DNA of 12,940 nucleotides from Lachnospiraceae bacterium UBA7160 (GTDB lineage: Bacteria; Bacillota; Clostridia; Lachnospirales; Lachnospiraceae). The notes under the pieces were generated by a model. It saw only the letters and a list, made by a program, of their open reading frames with translations. It searched no databases and was not told the origin of the DNA. Below are positions 6,729 through 11,829 of this stretch, in pieces. The position numbers were made by a program, and so were the translations under genes. Positions within the stretch are counted from its first letter, which is position 1; each line of letters starts with the position of its first letter. Location of the stretch: assembly GCA_002491565.1 (NCBI GenBank), contig DKWE01000032.1, positions 22,177 through 35,116 on the forward strand, written 5' to 3'.

Positions 6729-8731
6729 GCTTGAAGTCCTCCAAGAATGTCAGCTAACATTCCATCTGTTTCTTTCTCTAATGTATCAAGATCATTTACT
6801 ATTTGTCCGACTTGCCTCAATTCAACAGGTTTGTAGAACACTTTCGTAAAGCTAATCTCATATCCAATCTGAGTTTTCTTCTCATCTACATATGCATCTG
6901 GTGCATACGGCCTAACCTCATTCTCTATAAAAGCATTTATTCCACCCTCATAATTCAACGGAATGCTCTCAGTATCACGCAGATCCACGTCAGCTTCTCC
7001 AACTATAGGTTTAGCCGTACCATCCTTCTCTGTAATGTATGGTCTAACTTTTTTCAAAATAGATGCCTTAAGACCTGTTTGTTTTGAAAAAGCCGTCCAA
7101 TCATCAAGAGGCATAGTTTTATCATAAGCACGCATCGCTTTATCAAATGCCGCCAATTCTGTATCATTTAGAACACCTGCTGGTAATTTTCTATCTGGAA
7201 AAACTCTAAGTCGAAGCGGTCTTTCAACTGTTACAGTCCATAGTCCAAAATCACTATTATTAAAAATATGGCTAACGGAACTTTCCTCCATATCCATAAA
7301 TATTTTAAGAATCGAATTCCTTAATTCCGGTGTAAACTCACAGCTTTTTTTGCCCATATTTTTCCGCAACACCGATTTCATAGCAGAGGCATCAATCAGC
7401 TGCATTTTCCCTTTTCTTCGATCTTCCTTTTTATTAGTTAACACCCAAATATATGTCGAGATCGGAGTGTTGTAAAACATATTATCCGGCAATGCAATAA
7501 TGGCTTCTACCATATCATTTTCAATCATATATCTTCGCGCATTACTTTCTCCACTTCCTGCATCACCAGTAAAAAGCGAAGAACCATTATGTACTTCTGC
7601 GATTCTACTTCCAAGATCGGTGTCTTTTTTCATCTTAGAAATATTGTTTAGTAGGAAGAGCAGCTGTCCGTCATTAACCCTTGGAACCATAGAAAGCGTT
7701 TCTCCGCCCTCCAGATAGGTATTGAAACGCGTGTCGAGGATTTCCTTTTTGCCGCCCATCTTCTCTGCATCGGTCTTCCAGCTCTTTCCGTAAGGAGGAT
7801 TCGAAAGCATGAAGTCAAACTGACGGGAAGCATGCTGATCATCGGAAAGCGTGGAGCCATACATGATGTGCTCGGCTTCTTCGCCGTCGCCCTTCAGCAG
7901 CATATCCGCTGTGCAGATAGCATAGGTCTCCGGATTGATCTCCTGACCGAACAGATGGATAGCGACTTCCTTGCCGCGCCTCTTGGCCAGCGTCAAAAGT
8001 CTGTCCTGAGCGACGGTGAGCATTCCTCCCGTACCGCAGGCTCCGTCATAGCATGAGTACGAAGCATCCTTGATCTTGTCAGCAATCGGCATGAACACAA
8101 GGTCGGCCATGAGCTCGACAACATCACGAGGCGTCCAGTGTTCTCCGGCTTCCTCGTTATTCTCTTCATTGAACTTGCGGATGAGCTCCTCAAAGATTGT
8201 ACCCATACCATGATTATCAAGGCCGGGATGCTTGAGGATGGTCTTTGCCTTATCTTTATAAATCGGATTTGGGCTCAGGTTGATATCAGAAGACGTGAAC
8301 TTCTCAATGACCGCGCCGAGGATATCCGCATCCACCATCGTGTCGATCTGATTACGGAATTTGAACTTATCCAGAATCACCTGCACGTTCGGTGAGAAGC
8401 CGTCAAGGTATGCGATGAAGTCCGCCTTCAGCGTCTGCGCCTTGGCACGGCTGGTCAGATCTTTCAGCAGGAAAGGAGACGCATTGCAGAAAGCCTGTCC
8501 CGCTGCATTGCACAGCGCAGGCCACTGGTTATCGATCTTTGCAGCGTCAAGCTGCTTCTTCATCGCCAGTACTGCCGGTTTCGTTTCTTCCAGCATGGCG
8601 TCCAGACGGCGGATAACCGTCATCGGCAGGATAACATCACGATACTTGCCGCGCACATACACATCGCGCAGGCAGTCGTCTGCGATTCCCCATATAAAAC
8701 TTACTATCTGATTGTGAACCTGATTGTCCAT
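6725..8731 (-). CDS. hsdM: Type I restriction system DNA methyltransferase subunit M
   Basis: The product is 668 residues from ATG 8729-8731; I chose this start because GGAGG at 8741-8745 lies 9 nt upstream. The frame stays open upstream to a GTG at 8770, but that start has no good ribosome site. HsdM makes N6-methyladenine with S-adenosylmethionine and is needed for both modification and restriction. Features: N-terminal HsdM_N helices (about 1-170), the conserved GEHWTPRDVVELM at 196-208, SAM motif I DGACGTGG at 229-236, and catalytic motif IV NPPY at 311-314. The enzyme looks intact. Composition changes abruptly near 7650 (about residue 360): the 5' part is GC-rich (35 of 60 bases at 8101-8160) and the 3' part AT-rich (18 of 60 at 7261-7320), consistent with past recombination inside the gene. 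Confidence 0.97.
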   Translation of the reverse strand: MDNQVHNQIVSFIWGIADDCLRDVYVRGKYRDVILPMTVIRRLDAMLEETKPAVLAMKKQLDAAKIDNQWPALCNAAGQAFCNASPFLLKDLTSRAKAQTLKADFIAYLDGFSPNVQVILDKFKFRNQIDTMVDADILGAVIEKFTSSDINLSPNPIYKDKAKTILKHPGLDNHGMGTIFEELIRKFNEENNEEAGEHWTPRDVVELMADLVFMPIADKIKDASYSCYDGACGTGGMLTVAQDRLLTLAKRRGKEVAIHLFGQEINPETYAICTADMLLKGDGEEAEHIMYGSTLSDDQHASRQFDFMLSNPPYGKSWKTDAEKMGGKKEILDTRFNTYLEGGETLSMVPRVNDGQLLFLLNNISKMKKDTDLGSRIAEVHNGSSLFTGDAGSGESNARRYMIENDMVEAIIALPDNMFYNTPISTYIWVLTNKKEDRRKGKMQLIDASAMKSVLRKNMGKKSCEFTPELRNSILKIFMDMEESSVSHIFNNSDFGLWTVTVERPLRLRVFPDRKLPAGVLNDTELAAFDKAMRAYDKTMPLDDWTAFSKQTGLKASILKKVRPYITEKDGTAKPIVGEADVDLRDTESIPLNYEGGINAFIENEVRPYAPDAYVDEKKTQIGYEISFTKVFYKPVELRQVGQIVNDLDTLEKETDGMLADILGGLQA

Positions 8732-8740
8732 CGAATTTTT

Positions 8741-8745
8741 CCTCC
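8741..8745 (-). promoter_or_regulatory. Shine-Dalgarno that fixes the hsdM start
   Basis: GGAGG, 9 nt before ATG 8729-8731. It decides against the 13-codon longer reading frame that begins at GTG 8768-8770. Confidence 0.75.
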
Positions 8746-8753
8746 GTTTGTCC

Positions 8754-8770
8754 GTGGCATAGTTTGCCAC
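8754..8770. promoter_or_regulatory. Inverted repeat GTGGC-N7-GCCAC in the hsdM leader
   Basis: The 17-bp site has perfect 5-bp arms at 8754-8758 and 8766-8770. It lies in the 83-bp gap between the HTH gene and hsdM, just upstream of the hsdM ribosome site. It could be an operator for the neighbouring HTH protein or an mRNA hairpin that tunes hsdM translation. Both roles are inferred; a 5-bp arm can arise by chance. Confidence 0.35.
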
Positions 8771-8814
8771 TCTATATTTTCATTCTATAAAAATTGCTGT
8801 CCTAAAAAACGGAC

Positions 8815-9042
8815 TCAGTCATTATTCTGTTCATCTTTTTCCGGTACATTATCATCGGACGCACCACCGGAACGAATCCAGTCATCGACCTCCGATAGTT
8901 TGAATTTCCAGAGCCTGCCGACCTTATACGCTGGCATATTTCTCTTTGAAATCCACTGCAAAATAGTCTCTCTGCCCACACCGAGATATGCCTGAACATC
9001 TTTCAATGTTACCCATTTTTCAACCTGCAGTTGTTCGCCCAC
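8815..9042 (-). CDS. Helix-turn-helix (excisionase/MerR-type) DNA-binding protein
   Basis: The 75-residue protein starts at GTG 9040-9042, with GGAGG (9050-9054) 7 nt upstream. The pattern WVTLKDVQAYLGVGRETILQ at residues 10-29, then KRNMPAYKVGRLWKFKLSEV and DDWI, is typical of the HTH_17 excisionase-like family: helix-turn-helix, a wing (YKVGRLWKF), and a terminal helix. The last 17 or so residues are acidic and polar. Such small proteins commonly precede hsdM in Firmicute type I systems and may regulate the operon; a regulator role fits better here than an excision role because no integrase is in the window. It starts 16 bp after the stop of the NBR1-Ig-like gene. Confidence 0.88.
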   Translation of the reverse strand: MGEQLQVEKWVTLKDVQAYLGVGRETILQWISKRNMPAYKVGRLWKFKLSEVDDWIRSGGASDDNVPEKDEQNND

Positions 9043-9058
9043 TTTATTACCTCCGCCC

Positions 9059-9610
9059 TTAAGAGTTCTTCCTTTTGAATTTCACATCTATTTCTATATC
9101 GAACATTCGACTACCCTGATAGCAGTCATTATTATCGCTATCGACCATAATCCAATGACAAGTTGTGTGCCCTTCAAACGGCCTAAGCTCAATAACTGTA
9201 GAAATTTCCACGCCCTTGTTCGGCGGCGTCTCCGGTATGTCAATATAATTGTTTTCTGCCCGTGGCCGTATCTCATCGTGGTTTGAAAGATACAGTTTTC
9301 GACCTCGCCATGTCTGCTTACCCAGATTTGAGAATTTCCATGTTACTGTCAGTTTCTCATACATGAAGCCGGAATAGCTTCTCTGGTGATCTGGTTTAAT
9401 GTATACCGTGTCGCCCGGGTACAGCGACGATATGTGATGATAGGAGCTAGGCTCCGGTTCCTCTTCCGTCAGATACCGCTGATATTGCATTGCCACAATG
9501 TCGGCAGCATCCTCCTTATCGCTATCAATAAATTCTTTGAACTGATCCGCAAGTGCTCTCCGGAGTGCCTGCGGATTTTTTTTCTTCCGTCGGCGGGATT
9601 GCGAAAGCAA
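9059..9610 (-). CDS. C-terminal part of a frameshifted protein with an NBR1-type Ig-like domain
   Basis: This 183-residue open frame shows, after a helical linker (NPQALRRALADQFKEFIDSD), a beta-rich region from about residue 64: YPGDTVYIKP, KLTVTWKFSNLGKQTWRGRK, PNKGVEISTVIELRPFEGHT, CHWIMVDSDNN and FDIEIDVKFK. The order (W-x-F-x-N-x-G-x-x-x-W, then a proline-rich strand, then a W-x-M-x-D motif) matches the N_BRCA1_IG fold, best known from the eukaryotic autophagy receptor NBR1 and also present in bacterial proteins. No secretion signal is present in either half. The TTG start at 9608-9610 lies inside the upstream frame and has no good ribosome site, so this is probably the second half of the gene that begins at 9914, displaced by one base in the A8 run at 9576-9583. 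A cytoplasmic protein-interaction role is inferred. Confidence 0.75.
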   Translation of the reverse strand: MLSQSRRRKKKNPQALRRALADQFKEFIDSDKEDAADIVAMQYQRYLTEEEPEPSSYHHISSLYPGDTVYIKPDHQRSYSGFMYEKLTVTWKFSNLGKQTWRGRKLYLSNHDEIRPRAENNYIDIPETPPNKGVEISTVIELRPFEGHTTCHWIMVDSDNNDCYQGSRMFDIEIDVKFKRKNS

Positions 9611-9914
9611 GCATTATGTCGCCGTACTTGTCCTTATTGATGATCTTCTCAAAATACGCACACAGCCCATCGGCATTAAAGCTCATGAAGGAATCCTTCA
9701 AATCTTGAGACATCTTCCTTGCCCCGTCATACAACTTACGCTCCAACGGAACGTCATCGGATTTCAGTCTGTCGCTCGGCTTATGGCTGAAGTAATTACT
9801 GCCTGCCTCAATAAAGCAGAACGAGACAAATATTCCGCTATTCTTTCTGTTCGGATAGTACATCTGCCCGGCTGTGCTCGGAAATATCCGGCCGAAATAC
9901 TCGCTTAATTCCAA
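9525..9914 (-). CDS. N-terminal part of the frameshifted NBR1-Ig-like protein, first gene of the operon
   Basis: The likely start is TTG 9912-9914, with GGAGGT (9921-9926) 6 nt upstream; an ATG at 9930-9932 is in frame but has only a weak site, and the frame is open back to a TTG at 10038-10040. The sequence reads MELSEYFGRIFPSTAGQMYY, then a compact domain with FVSFCFIEAGSNYFSH (residues 29-44), a basic helix (RKMSQDLKDSF) and AYFEKIINKDKYGDIMLAF. I do not recognise this domain. After EEKK (about residue 113) the frame runs on as low-similarity SAGTPESTCGSVQRIY to a stop at 9525. Removing one A from the A8 run at 9576-9583 joins it to the Ig-like half and gives one protein of about 284 residues (9914 to 9059). 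It is the first gene after the promoter at 10061-10089. Confidence 0.65.
   Translation of the reverse strand: MELSEYFGRIFPSTAGQMYYPNRKNSGIFVSFCFIEAGSNYFSHKPSDRLKSDDVPLERKLYDGARKMSQDLKDSFMSFNADGLCAYFEKIINKDKYGDIMLAFAIPPTEEKKSAGTPESTCGSVQRIY
9576..9583 (-). other. Run of eight A at the apparent frameshift site
   Basis: In the coding direction the sequence is GAAG, eight A, TCCGC. The N-terminal frame reads GAA-GAA-AAA-AAA-TCC; the C-terminal frame reads AAG-AAA-AAA-AAT-CCG. A run of seven A would put both in one frame. Such tracts are prone to slippage in replication, transcription and sequencing. Confidence 0.6.
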
Positions 9915-9920
9915 TCGAAT

Positions 9921-9926
9921 ACCTCC
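9921..9926 (-). promoter_or_regulatory. Shine-Dalgarno favouring the TTG 9914 start
   Basis: GGAGGT lies 6 nt upstream of TTG 9912-9914. It lies inside the alternative frame that would start at ATG 9930-9932, so the TTG is the better supported start. Confidence 0.5.
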
Positions 9927-9936
9927 CTCCATAATC

Positions 9937-9966
9937 TGTCCTACGTTTTGTCCTATGTGTCTTATG
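9937..9966. repeat. Three imperfect 9-nt direct repeats in the operon leader
   Basis: On the minus strand the units read CATAAGACA (9958-9966), CATAGGACA (9949-9957) and CGTAGGACA (9937-9945), the last after a 3-nt spacer. They lie just upstream of the first gene's ribosome site. They may be operator half-sites or an RNA element. Confidence 0.35.
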
Positions 9967-10060
9967 TTAGCGGCAGGCCGTCTCATTTTGCCGTGCGAAA
10001 CTATATACAGGTAGGCAAGAGGAGCGGCTGAAGCCGACAAAGTGACACCTTAACTATTTA

Positions 10061-10089
10061 ATTATACACAGAAACACGGTCTCTGTCAA
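10061..10089 (-). promoter_or_regulatory. Consensus sigma-70/SigA promoter of the defence operon
   Basis: On the minus strand TTGACA (10084-10089) is followed by exactly 17 bp and TATAAT (10061-10066), a perfect consensus. Transcription should begin near 10053-10055, about 140 nt upstream of the TTG start at 9914. The -35 box overlaps the inverted repeat TCAACAGTTGA (10086-10096), a possible operator. Full consensus predicts strong expression unless repressed. Confidence 0.85.
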
Positions 10090-10262
10090 CAGTTGATGGT
10101 TATAAACTCACATAAACCGACAAAGAACCACTCCAACATCCTACCACACCATCAGACCTTTGGATACATCCCCTGATCAAGGATGAGTTCAGTTTCCAAG
10201 GATGGTGCAAATAACGCAGCTGACTTCTGAACGGAAGGCTGAGCAGGAAGGAGATGAGAATC

Positions 10263-10453
10263 GTGACTAAGGATGAACGCGAGAATTGGATTATCAATAT
10301 CGAAAATACCTCTTCTACGATCAGCTCCCAGTTGGGATCAGCTGTAGTTGACGGAGTATTCCAGCGATATGGCGCTCACAGCGTCGAAGACCTGAATCCG
10401 CGTGATCTGCCGGACGTATTCAGCGAAACGCCATCGAAGCGGATCTCAGATAA
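10263..10453 (+). pseudogene. Small conserved prophage/ICE-type protein, frameshifted near its end
   Basis: The best start is GTG 10263-10265, with AAGGAG (10248-10253) 9 nt upstream; the ATG at 10254 directly abuts that site and is too close. The product begins with TKDERENWIINIENTSSTI and contains SQLGSAVVDGVFQRYGAHS and EDLNPRDLPDVFSE. From memory this resembles a conserved small protein of clostridial mobile elements whose end is FSE-xx-AIEADLR. Here the frame after FSE reads out of register, but the plus-one frame gives NAIEADLR and a TAA at 10451-10453, so one base (or four) is missing near 10427. The open frame instead runs to about 10553 through a structured, noncoding-looking stretch. 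The function is unknown. Confidence 0.6.
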
Positions 10454-10454
10454 A

Positions 10455-10630
10455 GGTCACCGCCCTGAGCAAGGCGTTAAAAGGCTCACCGCTACGGACG
10501 CTCACCCGGCATGCAGAGTGGCTCGAACGGCCATAGCGGTCACAAGTAAATAAACCCAATCTACGAGCGTGATTGGCAACTGAAACGGATTTATTTCCCG
10601 TTCCGGTCGGCCTTTCACGCTCTTTTTTTC
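10455..10630 (+). ncRNA. Candidate structured RNA: three successive inverted repeats ending in T7
   Basis: Inverted repeats follow one another: CGCC/GGCG at 10461-10464 and 10473-10476; ACCGCTA/TAGCGGT at 10488-10494 and 10534-10540 (with inner GG/CC pairs); and GAGCGTGA/TCACGCTC at 10565-10572 and 10615-10622, followed by seven T. No reading frame in this stretch looks conserved to me. It could be a structured leader, a small RNA, or simply a terminator with chance stems upstream. No known RNA family was recognised. Confidence 0.35.
10565..10629 (+). terminator. Rho-independent terminator-like hairpin upstream of the sigma-like gene
   Basis: A perfect 8-bp outer stem (GAGCGTGA with TCACGCTC) encloses GGC/GCC (10575-10577 with 10610-10612) and an inner AACGG/CCGTT stem (10584-10588 with 10598-10602), then T7 at 10623-10629. 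The T-tract fits termination of plus-strand transcription. I see no promoter in the 47 bp between it and the next gene, so it may be an attenuator that is read through under some conditions. Confidence 0.65.
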
Positions 10631-10676
10631 ATGAAGCCTCCGGTTCGGGAACCACTCGAATCTTGGAGATTTCATT

Positions 10677-11198
10677 ATGAAAAAGAATGACAACGAGAGT
10701 AAACAGAAGACCTATTTCATCTATGTTCGCAGCACCGGCGAGAAGGTGCCTGTCACCAAGGCGCAGCACGACTCCTTCTATAAGGAAGCCGACCGCATCC
10801 GCCACAAGGAGCAGGATCACGGGCGCTGCATGTGTCCCTACCGTTTTATATGGAAGTGCGACGGTGACTGCATCGGCTGCGAATATCACGCTGCAGGCGA
10901 CATCTCCTCTCTTGATCAGCCTCTCCCGGACGGCAACGGTACCCTTGGCGACTATATCCCGGATACCCGTAAGCCTATGGACGAGGTCATCGCAGACCGC
11001 ATGTTGCTGGAGCAGCTCTTTGCCCGCCTGCGTGAGCTCGACCCGGAGGCCGACACCATCATCCAGCTTTGGCAGGATCATCCGGAGGGTATCTCCGACC
11101 GCGCCATCGCCAGAGAGCTCGGTCGCCCGCAGAAGACTTTTGCGGATCAGATGAAGAAGTACCGCACCGACCTTCGCAGGATCACCGGCGACAAGTAA
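10677..11198 (+). CDS. Cysteine-rich sigma-factor-like HTH protein of a prophage/ICE module
   Basis: The 173-residue product starts at ATG 10677-10679 with GGAG 8 nt upstream. The N-terminal part (YFIYVRSTGEKVPVTKAQHD, residues 13-32) matches small phage/ICE proteins usually labelled sigma-70 family. A cysteine cluster follows: C51, C53, C61, C65 and C68 with H48 and H71 nearby, suggesting a bound metal. The C-terminal part (about 102-170) has a region-4-like HTH: LLEQLFARLRELDPEADTII, then GISDRAIARELGRPQKTF (residues 138-155). It probably regulates or initiates transcription of the rightward early genes; promoter recognition as a true sigma factor is not shown because no region 2 is visible. 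G+C is high (37 of 60 bases at 11041-11100). Confidence 0.82.
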   Translation: MKKNDNESKQKTYFIYVRSTGEKVPVTKAQHDSFYKEADRIRHKEQDHGRCMCPYRFIWKCDGDCIGCEYHAAGDISSLDQPLPDGNGTLGDYIPDTRKPMDEVIADRMLLEQLFARLRELDPEADTIIQLWQDHPEGISDRAIARELGRPQKTFADQMKKYRTDLRRITGDK

Positions 11199-11351
11199 TA
11201 CCCAGACCACGAATCACACCCTTTCCGATCACTGTCCCACTTCGAGATGGTGGCCGGAAAACTTTTTATAAATTCCTCCGCTCAAATCGACAGTTCATCT
11301 CCAGTGGAAGGTGAAGGCAAGAGAACAAGCCCTTCAGAAAGCGAGGTAAAC

Positions 11352-11561
11352 ATGATGTACCGCACGTATGCAGACACCGGCGGCAACGTGGCCGAGGAGA
11401 TCAAGCTCCTCAATACCATCAGTCACGTGTCCGCCAGACTGGCAAGGAATCTCTCGATCCTTGCCGCAAGCAAATCCGAGGAAGGAGGAAAAACAAATGT
11501 CAAAGATGGCAGAAATGGCACAGACCATCGAAGATCTCCGCACCGCTGCTGCTTCTATTAA
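11352..11561 (+). CDS. Small conserved phage/ICE-type protein, overlapping the next gene
   Basis: The 69-residue product starts at ATG 11352-11354, followed directly by a second ATG; GAGGT lies 4-5 nt upstream of the first. The conserved-looking part is MYRTYADTGGNVAEEIKLLN then ISHVSARLARNLSILAASK, two amphipathic helices. The last 20 or so residues are basic and read through the start of the next gene in another frame (overlap 11497-11561), so that tail is probably little constrained. I recall similar small proteins at this position in clostridial prophage early regions but know no function. Confidence 0.65.
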   Translation: MMYRTYADTGGNVAEEIKLLNTISHVSARLARNLSILAASKSEEGGKTNVKDGRNGTDHRRSPHRCCFY

Positions 11562-11829
11562 TGCCGCAGCCGACTGGCTCTACCAGCAGTTTTCCGGCGA
11601 CGATGATAAGCAGCAGATTTCAAAAAGTGCTGCCAAAAATGAAAAGTCGAAGCCGGAGATCAAGCTGGAGGATGTAAGAGCCGTCCTTGCCGAGAAGTCC
11701 CGCGCCGGTCATACCGCAGAGGTACGCAGCCTGCTCCAGAAGTACGGTGCCGCAAAACTCTCGGCTGTTGACCCGGCGAACTACGAAGCCCTGATGAAGG
11801 ACGCGGAGCTAATCGGCAATGGCAGCTAA
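11497..11829 (+). CDS. Small Rrp5-like phage/ICE protein upstream of the DUF2800 gene
   Basis: The 110-residue product starts at ATG 11497-11499; GGAGG (11484-11488) is 8 nt upstream in a long purine run. The N-terminal helix (MAQTIEDLRTAAASINAAAD) is followed by a charged linker and a C-terminal domain: LEDVRAVLAEKSRAGHTAEV, RSLLQKYGAAKLSAVDPANY. Similar proteins beside DUF2800 in phages are often named rRNA biogenesis protein rrp5, a label without functional support. The C-terminal region resembles small helical domains in phage recombination modules. It overlaps the next gene by 11 bp, suggesting translational coupling. Confidence 0.78.
   Translation: MSKMAEMAQTIEDLRTAAASINAAADWLYQQFSGDDDKQQISKSAAKNEKSKPEIKLEDVRAVLAEKSRAGHTAEVRSLLQKYGAAKLSAVDPANYEALMKDAELIGNGS

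Larger units (their letters stand above)
9915..10262. other. Divergent intergenic region between the defence operon and the prophage-like genes
   Basis: This stretch of about 350 bp holds no convincing gene. The left part is the 5' leader of the minus-strand operon, with three 9-nt direct repeats (9937-9966) and the promoter at 10061-10089. The right part (10100-10250) has a direct repeat CAAGGATG at 10178-10185 and 10197-10204 (19 bp apart) and ends in the AAGGAG ribosome site for the small plus-strand gene. I found no clear plus-strand promoter and no attachment site, though a core repeat would need its partner outside the window. Confidence 0.5.

Noticed and set aside
8732..8770. Longer hsdM start at GTG 8770
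   Set aside because: No ribosome site precedes it, while GGAGG lies 9 nt before ATG 8731, and HsdM proteins usually begin close to this point.
8799..8814. GTCC-N8-GGAC hairpin between the HTH gene and hsdM
   Set aside because: A 4-bp stem with an A/T loop is too weak to call a terminator, and the T-run lies in the loop rather than after the stem.
10454..10553. Continuation of the small plus-strand gene to 10553
   Set aside because: The residues after FSE do not look like protein and overlap strong inverted repeats, while the plus-one frame gives a sensible short end at 10453.
10629..11210. 193-codon minus-strand open frame
   Set aside because: It is antisense to the sigma-like gene, which has a ribosome site and clear HTH and cysteine motifs; high G+C makes long complement frames likely.
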